64,000 nt of DNA from Siniperca chuatsi. Taxonomy: Eukaryota > Chordata > Actinopteri > Centrarchiformes > Sinipercidae. Positions 35,481 through 47,581 of this stretch are shown in pieces. Each line of letters starts with the position of its first letter. The stretch's first letter is position 1. Below the pieces are notes generated by a model that made no database searches, was not told the DNA's origin, and saw only the letters and a program-made list of their open reading frames with translations. The position numbers were made by a program, and so were the translations under genes. The stretch lies in the NCBI RefSeq assembly GCF_020085105.1, contig NC_058052.1, positions 6,433,733 through 6,497,732 on the forward strand, written 5' to 3'.

Positions 35481-38400
35481 TTCACATAAAAGTAGACTTG
35501 GGATCCATTGTTAATATAATAATATTAACTTTAAGTCTAGTTGAGATGATTCCCTGTATACTGATCTACTGATAATTCATTTTGCCATCACTGTGTCATT
35601 CATCTCTAATAACTTTGAAACACATATTCTTTTAGTCTAGTACTGTTCATACTTAATTCATTTCTTTGTATTATATATGGCCTACATTCAGAGTTCCATC
35701 CTCCAATGACAAAGTACTAAAGGCATCATGTGCTGGTGAACACCTGCCCAACACACGTCAGACGCACAACAGTCTGCGACATTTCCTCTGCTGATCTATC
35801 TTTAGTGAGTACAGGAGGCTGACGAGCCACGTACGTTCCCTCCTGCATCCCGGCCCGTTGTGTGTTTTTTCTGGGGACAGGAACCCACGCCAGACACTAA
35901 CAAAAGGACAACACCCTTCCTTTCATCTTAAGGATGAAGGCAGGATGCCAAAACAGCATAAACAACACAAGCCAATTTCACTGTTGCGGGAAACAGTGTC
36001 AAGTCTCAAGCCTAACATCCTGTGTACTGTCTTGGGCTTTTTCCATTTCATGTCTGATAAAGAAATGTGTGTTGGGGTCGTCAGGTCAGGGGAAAACGCA
36101 GGGCTGATACACACAGGGCTGATACACACAGGGGGGCTGTTGGCAGATGGTAAAAAGATGAGATTTCTTTCATCTTGACTTGATAATTTAACCGCATCTC
36201 AGTAACTGATGGGGGACTGAGTGAGGTTCAGTAAGAGAAAGTACAAAGAGAGCTTTCCATAAGTGCAAAATTACAAAATGACTCCGCACAAAAAATGTGG
36301 AGAACAAAAACTGGGTTATTGAAATAAAGCAGTGCAGAATAATGTTTGTGGAGCTCTGATGCTGGTAAAATGTAGTAAAAGGTATCAGACAAATCAAAGT
36401 TGTGTGTGTGTGTGCATGTGTGCATGTGTGTGTGTGTGTGTGTGTGTGTGTCTAACATCTGTGGAGCAATCGACTGTAGCTTAAGGAAGGGACATACAAC
36501 TTTAAATTGTTGTATTTTCTATTTATTTTAAATATGTTTTTTCTTTTCAAAACACTTGTTTTACCACTGTTTCCCACCCCTACCTCAACCTCATTGGACC
36601 TCACGCCCTACCTTAACCGCCCATTGGACGTGATGCAAGTATGAATGAAACAATAGTGGGTCCCTTATCTGTGATATTAAATTCATCAAAATTTGTTTAA
36701 AGAGAGCTTTCTGTTAGGTATTTTTGACTCCTTCCCTGTGTTTTGTGCTGCAACTTGCCCTTGTGTTTGTAACTGAAGGTTTTGTACCTGTAGGGGCAGT
36801 AGGTGACAGCATAAGACTGACACAACACATCCAGGTTAATTTAAAGTTACTTTTTTGTACTACGTATTAAGTTTATATGAAATATGAAACATGGATATAC
36901 ATTTACAGCATGGTGTGACTCCTGTTCAGACTCTCCTGAACGGTGGGCTATCTTGCTTGGGTCATTTCTGGCCCGTTTGAGCGGGAGATGCCGTCCCCCT
37001 TGTTAGCAAAATGCAATCTAAATGCACAAACTGTTGTTACCTGCCATCCTCCCTCTCCATCCCACAGCCTAACCGTGCGCTGTTCGTGGTGCTGAAGTAG
37101 CAGACAGATTTGTAATTGTGACTTTTTCTCTCAGTCCCGTTCTTCTGTTAAAAAACAACTGGTTGTAACTAACAAATAGGCTATTCTCAACACTTTTGAT
37201 TAGAATTAGGATTAGTTAACAAGACATGTAGCTTAACTATAGCCTACTTTATATACAAAACTATGTAGCTTGCCATATGTTGAAGCTTTTGCTAACTAGG
37301 TGCCCATATGTATCTAGAGCCCCCATGGTGTGGACAGAGAGGCACGATGTTATTCTTGATAGAGAAACCCTAGTGTCGGAGCCTTTCAGGTACAAGAAGG
37401 GGGAGCGTGGACAAGGGGAAGGTCTGGTCTGCTACTGCTATTGACGTCTTGAATAGTTCCCTGGACCTTCAATTTAAAGTGTCTCAAAGGTCTGTGAGGG
37501 AGAGGTTTGCCCTGATCCAGGAGAAATATAAGGGAAAAAATTGTAAAGCTGGGTTGTGGGTTAGCAAACTGTCTCCACAATTGCTGCTGCGAAGCTAACA
37601 GCCAGAGAGGACGAGATGTTTCCCAGAGTCAGCACAGCAACTCCAGACAGTGATACTCACAACTCTCCTGCTACTATAGCAAATATCACAACAACAGCAT
37701 ATCTTGGCAAACTAGAAAGTGAGCTGAATGTCCGCGGGCAAGTCATTTAACGTTACCTGACACACAAATCATGGTTGGAATGGCTGGAATAGTGTTGTGT
37801 GGCCACTTTGTTTGTTTCCCATTTACAGAGCCAGGGCGGTGTCCAAACACCAGAGGGTTTTTTTTCAGCGCACACACTGAACGGACAGCTAGCGTACCAT
37901 GGAGATATTCGCTGAATCTGACAAAAAGATTTGAATTGGATTAGAATCACATACCCCACCTTTAATTGAGGAAATAACAGAAAAGGAGAAGGCAGCAGAA
38001 GAATGAGAGGATGTAATGACAACAGAGGGAAGATCAATGCAGACCGGGCCAAAGCAGAGGAGGCTAGGAAGAGGGCCATGGAGAAGGTGGGCCAGACCAA
38101 ATGGAGGCTGAGTGAGGATGGAGCAGCCCAGTTGCCAGAATAAAATGTAGCTATTACTGTATACCACAGATCCGTTGAATGTTTATGTTCTAATACGTAT
38201 AATATGTATCATATCAACATTTCTACAATACCCAAATCATGATCTTAATCCTGACCTAGTGAAGCATCCTAATCACAGCGTTTGAAACATAGAGATTCAA
38301 CGTGGTTTGCAGAAACGTAAAATGGCTACATGTTATTCTGGCGATTGGGTTGGCTGGAGAGGAGTACAGCGACGAGCGTAAGAGAAGTGGCAATGACACA

Positions 38401-39129
38401 ATTGCATTTTTGAAGGGGGAAAAGCCAAGCTGATCGAGAGCTGAGAGAGAAAGAGTTAGAGTAAAAAAAAAAGCGATGATGGAGGTGATGCTGAGATGGA
38501 GGAGCAAAGTTGCAGCAGCAGATGGTGGAGATGATGCAAATGATGCAGCAGGCCCAAAAAAATTGAATGAAAAAACAAGGCACATTGAGATGTTTACTGT
38601 TTTATGTCCAATATTTAATAATAAAACAAAATGTAATACATACATGTCTGGACATTGTTTCTTTTTTTATTAAAGGATTATCTTGCCATTATATACATAG
38701 TAATACCATAAAAATGTCAAAGGTGTATAGAATCTAGTAATTTATTTCAATGCATTTGAGGGTTAAGACTCTGAAGCACTTCAGCTTTAACTTATGCACT
38801 TAAGAGAGAGTGAAAAATAGTCCTGAATGTGTGGAGGATAAAATTTAAAAAAATGTTGATGTCTGATTGCCACACAGGCAAGTGAGTGCATTTCTTAACA
38901 AGGCACATACGATGTAGAGTTTACCCACACTACTCAACCCAATTTTTACATTTTTCCTAACTCCATGAACTTAAAGTAAATTGCAGAGTCTCCAAACAAC
39001 CACTCAACAGACTCTCTCACTTCACTGAATGCCATCATCTGGGGAGTGAGACTAACATTTCTGAATGGGACCTGGAGGCAGTGGATATGCAGGATCTTCT
39101 TATAGGCGCATTGGATGGCAAGCAGGGGA
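35481..39129. other. intergenic DNA with microsatellites, no gene seen
   Basis: A compound TG/CATG run occupies 36403-36452. A 16-bp tandem duplication (cagggctgatacacac) lies near 36107-36138. The stretch 37.75-37.98 kb resembles a dispersed repeat (gccagggcggtgtccaaac, ending in acctttaa). The short frames here lack any family similarity. Confidence 0.4.
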
Positions 39130-39361
39130 CGCTGCATGCTGTTCCAAAGACCTACTGGTTGATGCTGAATTTGCACGTCACAAGCCCCCTACCCAGTGGC
39201 AACTACCATTGGTGGTGACTGCACACAGTGCAACAACAACTTAGAAAACGAACAATATTTGTCATCCTCGCGCTAACAGAGTTTTCTTCATAAAGCGTGT
39301 TATTACTTGTGCCTCCACACATGTTGTGTACATGCTACGTTGTCCATGTGGGTTAACATAT
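39130..39361 (+). mobile_element. Penelope-like element fragment (GIY-YIG region)
   Basis: From 39245 the frame reads [20 protein letters not shown] and then [14 protein letters not shown]. This is the start of the C-terminal GIY-YIG endonuclease domain characteristic of fish Penelope-like elements, where VVY stands for GIY and TYV for YIG. Upstream (39190-39240), in a shifted frame, GDCTQCNNN suggests more of the same protein. The domain is cut off after TYV, where Tc1 sequence follows. Reverse-transcriptase sequence is not recognisable. Confidence 0.55.
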
Positions 39362-40412
39362 GTCTTCTATTGTGGAGTCTCAATGATCCTAAGAAAGGTG
39401 AGAAATCAGCCCAGAACTACACGGGAGGAGCTGGTAAATTACCTGAAAAGAGCTGGGACCACCGTTTCCAAGGTTACTGTTGGTAATACACTAAGACGTC
39501 ATGGTTTGAAATCATGCATGGCACGGAAGGTTCCCCTGCTTAAACCAGCACATGTCCAGGCCCGTCTTAAGTTTGCCAATGACCATTTGGATGATCCAGA
39601 GGAGTCAAGGGAGAAAGTCATGTGGTCAGATGAGACCAAAATAAATCTTTTTGGTCATAATTCCACTAAACGTGTTTGGAGGAAGAAGAATGATGAGTAC
39701 CATCCCAAGAACACCATCCCTACTGTGAAGCATGGGGGTGGTAGCATCATGCTTTGGGGGTGTTTTTCTGCACATGGGACAGGGCGACTGCACTGTATTA
39801 AGGAGAGGATGACCGGGGCCATGTATTGCGTGATTTTGGGGAACAACCTCCTTCCCTCAGTTAGAGCACTGAAGATGGGTCGAGGCTGGGTCTTCCAACA
39901 TGACAATGACCCGAAGCACACAGCCAGGATAACCAAGGAGTGGCTCTGTAAGAAGCATATCAAGGTTCTGGCGTGGCCTAGCCAGTCTCCAGACCTAAAC
40001 CCAATAGAGAATCTTTGGAGGGAGCTCAAACTCCGTGTTTCTCAGCGACAGGCCAGAAACCTGACTGATCTAGAGAAGATCTGTGTGGAGGAGTGGGCCA
40101 AAATCCCTCCTGCAGTGTGTGCAAACCTGGTGAAAAACTACAGGAAACGTTTGACCTCTGTAATTGCAAACAAAGGCTACTGTACCAAATATTAACATTG
40201 ATTTTCTCAGGTGTTCAAATACTTATTTGCAGCTGTATCATACAAATAAATAGTTAAAAAATCATACATTGTGATTTCTGGATTATTTTTTTTTTAGATT
40301 ATGTCTCTCACAGTGGACATGCACCTATGATGACAATTTCAGACCCCTCCATGATTTCTAAGTGGGAGAACTTGCAAAATAGCAGGGTGTTCAAATACTT
40401 ATTTTCCTCACT
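39362..40412 (+). mobile_element. Tc1/mariner-family transposon, 5'-truncated, with near-intact transposase
   Basis: Transposase of the fish Tc1 type from [20 protein letters not shown] to the stop at 40195. It is uninterrupted and holds the catalytic DD34E residues in [15 protein letters not shown] and NPIENLW. The first ~55-60 residues of the usual ~340-aa protein (first helix-turn-helix) are missing. The 3' end is present: inner and outer direct repeats sharing gtgttcaaatacttatttt occur at about 40211 and 40388, and the element ends at ctcactg followed by ta at about 40412. No matching 5' terminal repeat was found, so it cannot move by itself. Confidence 0.85.
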
Positions 40413-40784
40413 GTATGTCATTTCACCATGTGAAAAGAGGAGAAGAAGAATTTTCTTTTTAACCGACAAAAAAAATTTTCACAAAAGCCTTCATTGTGAT
40501 CCTAGTATTCCCACAGAAGAGATTTAGGTCGGAAATAAATTTGTGTCCTTCATATCCTTCTCCAAACTCTCAGGCACCATCTGCTGGTTGTAGTGCCTCA
40601 CCTACATTTTCTCCCAGCTACACAGCAAATCTGTCACATCTGCATGCCAGAGGAAGTCGTGTAACGGATTTGGCTCTCTTCACATTAATAGAGCCAAATC
40701 TTATTGTTTGTAAAATTAACCCAAAGTAAATTCTTGGACAAACAAATAAACAAAGAAAACTATTTCATGTTTTATTACTTGTGA

Positions 40785-40790
40785 TTTATT
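40785..40790 (-). terminator. candidate poly(A) signal of the Mix-type homeobox gene
   Basis: TTTATT on the plus strand gives AATAAA on the minus strand, about 270 nt past the stop. A second one is at 40771-40776. Both lie between the gene and the Tc1 remnant. Confidence 0.5.
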
Positions 40791-41061
40791 TGTATAAAAG
40801 TGCAGAAAATCATAAATAGAGGTTATAAATAGTGAATAAATGAATAAATACATTAACCAAAAGAAACTGTAGTCAATGTGGAATAAATAAAAATCATGTA
40901 GGATTGTAGGATTTTGAAAACATGGATCCCATTTGCAGTAGTTCAGCAGAGTTTTTGGACTTTTTATATGTACACATTTCAGAAGCAATACAAAAATGAC
41001 TAAAATCAAAATAATAACTGTGATTTCTAATTGTCCATCATAAATCCTTATCACAGGGTCA

Positions 41062-43053
41062 TTAGCAGAAAGCCATTTTATTCCCAGTAGCATGACTGTC
41101 CAGTCCCTCTCCTCCCAACCAGTCCTCATCCAGCTCCCCCAGAATCTCCTGCAGGGACAGCTCAGGTAGGGGGGCGTACTGGACCAGCGCTGGATGTCCG
41201 GACTCTCCGCAGCCTTCCAGAGCAGCCCCACTCCACGAATCCTCCAGCTGCGGGTACTGAGCTTCTGGTGGTGGGCTGTTCTCCAGACTGGCATCCCAGT
41301 ATCCAGAATCCGGGGTGTCTGGAGTTGAGGAGTGGGAGGTGGAGTAGGGCATGTACATCTGCTGCTCTGCTGATCCTGGATACATGAAGACTGCCTGGCT
41401 GGAGCTTGAGCTGTAGTTTCTCATCTCAAGGGGAGAGTGGCACCACAGAGGCGGGACCGGGGAGGCTTGGCTGCCTGGCTGGGACCAGAAGCCCCTCAAG
41501 GGTGGGCTGGAGCTGCTTCCCAACGGTCTGCCCTGCTGGAGCCCATACATGGAGCCATAGTGTCCATGCTCCTCAGTGGTGGAGTAGACTGGAGGACATT
41601 GTCCATAGTAGCAGGCTTCCTCCATCTCCTCCTTCACTGGGGTTGGGTAGGCTGGTGGAGGGCCCTGTAGCGGCAGATGGACTGAGCCAACCTGCTGGCC
41701 CCTGCTGGCTACAGCATGAGGTGGAGGCAGAGCATCATGGACTGGACTATCAGACTGCCACAGCGCTTTCTTGGCTCCTTTGCACTTCAGGGTGCGAGCT
41801 CTTCTGTTCTGAAACCACACCTGGACAGGAAGGAAAGAAAAAAGGAGCTTAGATTCAAATCAGCACAAAACACATTCTGTTCTGCTAATCATTTTCTGGG
41901 CAAACAGGCACCGGTGGATTCGGGGGGGGAGCAGATCTAGTAGTTGTCAGCTGTCAGAGCCTTATGTACAGTCTATCTGTCAACCCAAACAAGATCCTGA
42001 TAAAAACAGCTTGTGTCATCTTTAAAGATAAAGAAATAAAGTGATAGAGTGATAGCGGTATCTACAATTCTATGCAGGATGCATTTGAAAACAGAGCCTT
42101 TTTGTGATAAGAAACCTCAGTGGAAAATGCCTTACAACACAACTATACATCTCTGTGTGTGTGTTTGTACCTACTGTATGTGCTTATGTGAAAAGCATGC
42201 ATGTGTGTGTTTAATCTTGGAGCAACACCCGTTTCCAATTCCCCAAATAAAGATAATCCCTAAACTTATCTGAACTGACAATTTTACTGAATCGAAACAA
42301 CTCAGGTTATTTTATTTCATCATCATCTGTTCCCCAGATACAAGGATTCTGCTGTATAAGGTAGCCCGAGCGACTGTGTACCTGGATGCGTGACTCTGGC
42401 AGGCCTGTGGTCTGGGACAGGCTCTCTCTGAGGCCGATGCCAGGGTACGGGTCGGTCTCGAAGGTGGCGCGCAGGAGTTCCACGTGCTCTTTGGAGAAGC
42501 TGGTCCTCTTCCTGCGACTGGCGCTGCGAGAGGAGCTGCCGCTGGAGGCCACGGGTCTGGCATCATCTGAGGGCAGAGGAGAGAGCAGGTTCCACATCAG
42601 ACAGGATCCATAATACTTCTTTTCTTATTTCTTATTATTTAAGTTACTCAATACCAAACCCGGTTCTAATATTTGGAAATTTTTGAAGAAGTTTTAGGTT
42701 TTCAGCCCACCTAGGCGGTAGGTGATACATTCAATGAGTGCACAACCTACTAAAAGAATCTGAAATTCTCTGGTATTGGCACACTGCCTAACACTACCTG
42801 TCATGCTGGTGCAGTACAACCCAGCCACCTGGCACTGCAGGCAGGTTAAACAAACGCTGAGCTATCCAGTATTTCATCCAGAGCTAGATCATTCAAACCG
42901 TTTACAAAAACCAAGACATGGCTGCAGATTATGTAAGCAAAACAGACTACACAAAGATTCTTCTTCATGTTCTCAACAAGCAAACACCCCCTCTTTTTCT
43001 TACATTTTATAGATTATAAAGCATTTCTTACCATTGCTGGAGTCCTTCCACAT
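41062..43053 (-). CDS. Mix-type paired-like homeobox transcription factor (3 exons, 321 aa)
   Basis: Exons (minus): 43053-43032 (7 codons plus one base), 42566-42382, 41820-41062, summing to 966 nt including the stop. The homeodomain spans residues 24-83: F31 (HD8), WFQN at 71-74 with Q at HD position 50, N51 and R53 present, and PYPGIGLRESLSQTTGLPES in helix 2. The intron after Q69 splits the homeodomain just before helix 3 (VWFQ), a usual position in paired-like genes. Only 23 residues precede the homeodomain. The long C-terminus is rich in S, P and Y and ends in an acidic amphipathic stretch (LQEILGELDEDWLGG), a likely activation domain. Relatives in fish are mxtx1/mxtx2 (yolk syncytial layer), sebox and mixl1, which act in early endoderm and mesoderm. 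The sequence looks closest to mxtx, but I cannot fix orthology, so no symbol is given. Confidence 0.88.
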
Positions 43054-43188
43054 AGCAGCAGTTAAATGAATGAAGCCCTGTAAACAAATGGGTTTCTAAT
43101 GGACTTCTGAAGTGACGGAGTTCAGTATGACAGTGTGTTCCTTCACTGAAAGGGCTACTGACTGTGTCTCCTGCTTGTGTCACGGTAC

Positions 43189-43196
43189 CTTTTATA
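43189..43196 (-). promoter_or_regulatory. TATA box of the Mix-type homeobox gene
   Basis: TATAAAAG on the minus strand, followed by gt, 136 nt upstream of the ATG. This predicts a start near 43160 and a 5' UTR of about 100 nt. A crisp TATA box fits a sharply timed embryonic gene. Confidence 0.65.
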
Positions 43197-43199
43197 TTG

Positions 43200-45640
43200 A
43201 TTACCTCAGACCCCAGAAGGCCATGGTAAAGCCAGAACAGAGTGGTGGGGTGGGGTGTTGTTTTACTTTAAGCATGGGTGGTTAACAGAAGTACTCTGAC
43301 CAGAGTGGCCCTTCCACCCCCCATTATCACCTAATCCCTATCAGAGTGGTGGCAAGGTCAATGGCAAATATGACACACTGGGAGAGACAAAAGAAAGTCT
43401 CTCTGTGATTGTTAGCCTCATCGATACCACTTAACTACAAGACGACATACATGTGATTATTTGTGTTTTTGTGGAGTTTTGTGCAGCTGAATAGGAGACA
43501 TATCAAATAATATAAATACAAAGCAAGGCCCAAAGAGAGGAATTCTTTTTTGTATCTTTCTCATCCATGATTTGTCTTTTTTGCTACTATTTTAATAATG
43601 GCATAAAAAAAGTAAATGTGTGTTGGGTCTCTGTCATTAATGTATATTATTACAGCTTATATACATATATATTTTTCCAGTATTTTTCATGGCACAGATG
43701 TGAAATGGCAGGATAACAAGCACAACTATAAGACGTTTTAAGTTTTAATTTGAAGAAAGATTATAAACATGTCTTTCTTAATATTTCAAGGGTGCCCTTT
43801 AATTCAAATGTGGCTACTGGGAGTCTGATCAGCTTTGCAAACTGTTGAACACTGATCAGTCAACAATAGTCTTAAAGAAATATTTAACTCATAGACCGTA
43901 GCAAAATGTAAAACAGCAATCTGAGCTGAAACCTATCAGAGGCTCTTTTCTTTTCATATGCAGAAAAAACAAAGGTGGGTAATTATTCTGTGATGAATTG
44001 GACAGTTACACAGCAGCCTCATTACACTGAATAGGTGCATCAAAGTGAGTGGCAAGCTTGTCAAATTGTTTAACATGTCCAGGCCTTGACCGGGCTGTAT
44101 GCAGAGGCTGTCACCTTTAACCTCAATACGTCAAGTCTTTCGTCTGTGCTCTAATAAAACAGCAATGTAATTACTTCAATGAAATAGCAAGTTTTATATG
44201 TATTTACACTTGCTATTTTTGTCTCCTCCGGTGCTTATTCGCTTATAATCTTGACTTTTGACCTCTTTCCTGTTGGTTGCATTTAATGATTTCTAAGCAT
44301 CAGCTACATGTCAAATGCACTGAAAATGTAAATGCTAACATACTGAATCTAAAGTCAAATAGTACAAAAGGGCAAAGTGAAGAAACAGATTTACAGTATT
44401 TGTAGGTGTATTAGAAAACAATGCAGCTTGAAGTCTACCAGAGTTATCTAATGCAACAAAACAAGCTAGGACCATTTCTTTTTATCTTTATCTGGACAAC
44501 TTGCAGAATCAGTGTCTCCAATTGTGGAGACGGCTCCTGAAAGTCCCACCAAGTCTGTCTATGCTTTGGCCAAATCCTATCAGACTTCATACACAACACT
44601 TTTGCCAACTGTGGAAGCAGTCAAACTCATTTTTTGTGAAATAATGATTTCAATGAATTCTGAATATTCATATATAAAAAAATTCCTTGTACCATGTATT
44701 ACATTATTTTAAATAATTTGAAGAAATAATAAAATGGGAAAGAGTCTTATCAATAAACCATTTCAGCAGATTAAACACTTGCTATACCCAAGTTTACATA
44801 CAATGATTGAGTGATTAAAGATAACTAAACACTGGTTCAGCATATAGGCTATTCAGCTAATGCAGAATCACTAAAAAGAGCTTTGTTTAGTTTGATCCTG
44901 CCACTGTAGAGATCTGCATATTTGAAAGAAGCAAAAAGTCACCTGATCAGCTTATCTCTTCATGCAAACTGCAAAGCATAATCCTCCAAACAGGAAAACT
45001 GTGGTGTTGCCAGTGCATGGCTGAGACATAAACAATACATAAATAAAACAAGTTACACACCACAGGTTAGAGGTAGTGTGATTTAAAATACAAACATTAT
45101 ATAATAATTTGGTAGTTGTGGAAAATCATACAAAATTACAAGGTGAGAGAAAGATATGTCCTTGCTAAACTGCTTTTATGAAGCAAAGAATTATTATGCC
45201 ATTATGCATGGCATTTGGTGATTTTAATAATAGTTAATAATAGTTTGGTTATGTGTAGCAAGAGACATGATTAAAACATTCTCAAATATTAGAAAATAAA
45301 TGTATTATACTTAACATACATAGTAAGGCATCAGGTAACATTAAAAGATACACACATTATTATAGAATGTCTTAAGTTTATTAAGAGCATCCTCTTGAAA
45401 TCCAATATCTTGTTTTTTTGTTTGTGCAGCTGCACACCTCCTTATCCAAAACTAGATTATTATTTGTGTGGGAGTAGTTAGAACACAGACAAATAGTCTA
45501 AAAAACTACAGGGGTTGAAAGTCTGCTGTTTCATTATTCATTTTCCAATAAATAAATGAAGCACTGGACACTGGTCCAGTATAATTTCTGCTCTAAACAT
45601 AGGCTTTCTGACAATTAACAGCTCTTCAGAGGGGCAATAG
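43200..45640. other. intergenic / upstream of the homeobox gene, nothing recognised
   Basis: AT-rich sequence without exon-like frames. Regulatory elements of the homeobox gene may be here but none can be singled out. Confidence 0.4.
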
Positions 45641-46440
45641 TAAGCAAGTAAGCTTTATTCATATTGCACTTTTCAAAACAGCAGTTTCAAAGTGCTACAC
45701 AGTTAATAGAAATGCATAGTAGTACATAGCATGAAAGCAGTAAGTAAAATACAATGTAAAAGCAGTATAACAAGCAAGCAATGCATAGTAGTACACAGAA
45801 TGCATAACAGTACGCAGCATAAAACTGCAAGTGAAAACTACAATTTATAAAATGATAGAAGCAATATAACAAATAAAACTAAACAAAAGACAGATGAAAC
45901 CAATTGGAATTGCAAGCAGCAAGCTTATAAAAAATGTCAGCCTCTACAGGTAGGTTTTAAAATGTGGTGCAGACTCAGCTGACCTGACAGTGAGGGGGAG
46001 GCAGTTCCATAGTGTTGAAGCTAAAACGGTTCCTTCTTTGTTTCGAGACTGGACCGTGGGACGTTTAAGAGCAATTGGTCAGCAGATCCTAGTAATCTTG
46101 GTGCAGAGTATTGGGTTATAAGTCCAGCTATGAGAGGGTGCCGTGCCATGGAGGGCTTTGAATGTGATCAGGAGGATCTCGAAGTGAATTCTATAGCAAA
46201 CAGGAAGCCAATGTAAGTGGGCCAGAACGGGGGTAATGTGCTCTCTTCCTTTAGTGTTTGTCAAAATCCTGGCTGCCGCATTCTGAACCAAGTGAAGTCG
46301 AGCAACTGCAGACTCACTTAAACAAGAAAATAAGGAGTTACAGTAATCCAGCCGAGAAGAGAGAAAAGCATGGATGATTTGCTCTACGATGTTCTTCCTG
46401 AACTGATTTTGGCAAGATTTCTGAGCTGCAAAAAGCAAGA
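45640..46440 (-). mobile_element. L2-type LINE 3' fragment (reverse transcriptase C-terminus)
   Basis: Minus frame 46438-46079 reads IIHAFLSSRLDYCNSLFSCL, RLHLVQNAAARILTNTKGRE and HITPVLAHLHWLPVCYRIHF, a hallmark block of fish L2-type LINE polyproteins. The frame then degenerates. The 3' non-coding part runs to about 45640 (aagctttattcatattgcac is the reverse of the usual tail). 5'-truncated and dead. Confidence 0.8.
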
Positions 46441-47560
46441 CTGAAGCAATTTCTTAATGTGATGGTCAAAATTCTGATTTTGAACAAACACAACAGCAAG
46501 ATTTCTAGCAGATGGTTTTATATTCCCTGCTACTAGGACAAAGGTCTGTTACTTAATGCATCTCCTCACACTAGTGTCCTACAGCATACTACATATTAAA
46601 TCTTGTAGTGTGTTCACACTGGGAAAAAGTGACATAATTAAGTATAGGTCTACTCAGATGTTACTGCTAAAGTTGCATACTTTTTTGAGTATGGTGATGA
46701 CAGACACAATTGTTCCACAATAGAAATAGAGGAGCTACTCACAGCTGGAGGCCATTTTAAAAAACTGTTTACAAAGTATTAAATGCATAGAAAAGCATTT
46801 TGCTTTCTCTTTAAGTCTGAACATTTTGAAATTGGCAATAGGTTTCTAAAATGACCTTCTGCAAAAATAGTATTATTATTATTATTATCTGCCTAAACAG
46901 TATACTATGAGGACTAGTAGATAGTGTGTACTGTGTAGTATTAGAAATATTATACTATTATATAGTTTATAATGTGATACTACATACAGAAGTAGCCTAC
47001 ATTATATAGTGGGCATTTGGGACATTGCTACAGAAAAGTACAAGAATGTGCATCGCTCCATTTTTATTTTTTGAAAATAAGTATCAATTAATAAATGCAG
47101 AATACTTTCAACAATCTGGTAACTAAAAATATTAGAATATTCTATCTGATTTGTCACTGTATTACTAACTTTCTCTTAATACCTCTTTCAAACATGTATT
47201 TAGAATCTTTTCCCCCTGTCTCAAAAGGACCCTTGTACAAACACAGCTACATGGTAAAAGCTCAACAAAGAAGCGACAATGGGGAGTAGCATTGCAGTGA
47301 AATGTTGTTATTATACTGTATGCTACAGTTTATTGTACGTTTTAAATTTATATATAGTAATAATAAACCTCCACAGTGAGAATACCTGACAAGTTCATAT
47401 CAAAGCGTAGCTTTTTGTGTATTTTTTTTTCCATTATACTTTTCCATTGATGTAATACTTCCCATGAAAAAAATACGACCACCCTGTCCTGCAGTCCCGT
47501 CAGTTTTCCTCTCATCGCTGTTTTTACACGGTCACATTTGATAGCGGGACCAACGCTGAC
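46441..47560. other. intergenic, upstream of tmem254
   Basis: A (TTA)n run lies near 46870-46887. The stretch 47480-47580 is relatively GC-rich with several cagcagc units and probably holds the tmem254 promoter and 5' UTR. No TATA box stands out. Confidence 0.35.
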
Positions 47561-47581
47561 CAGCAGCAGCGAGCAGCAGCT

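Noticed and set aside
39655-40029. 124-codon minus-strand frame
   Set aside because: It is the antisense shadow of the Tc1 transposase.
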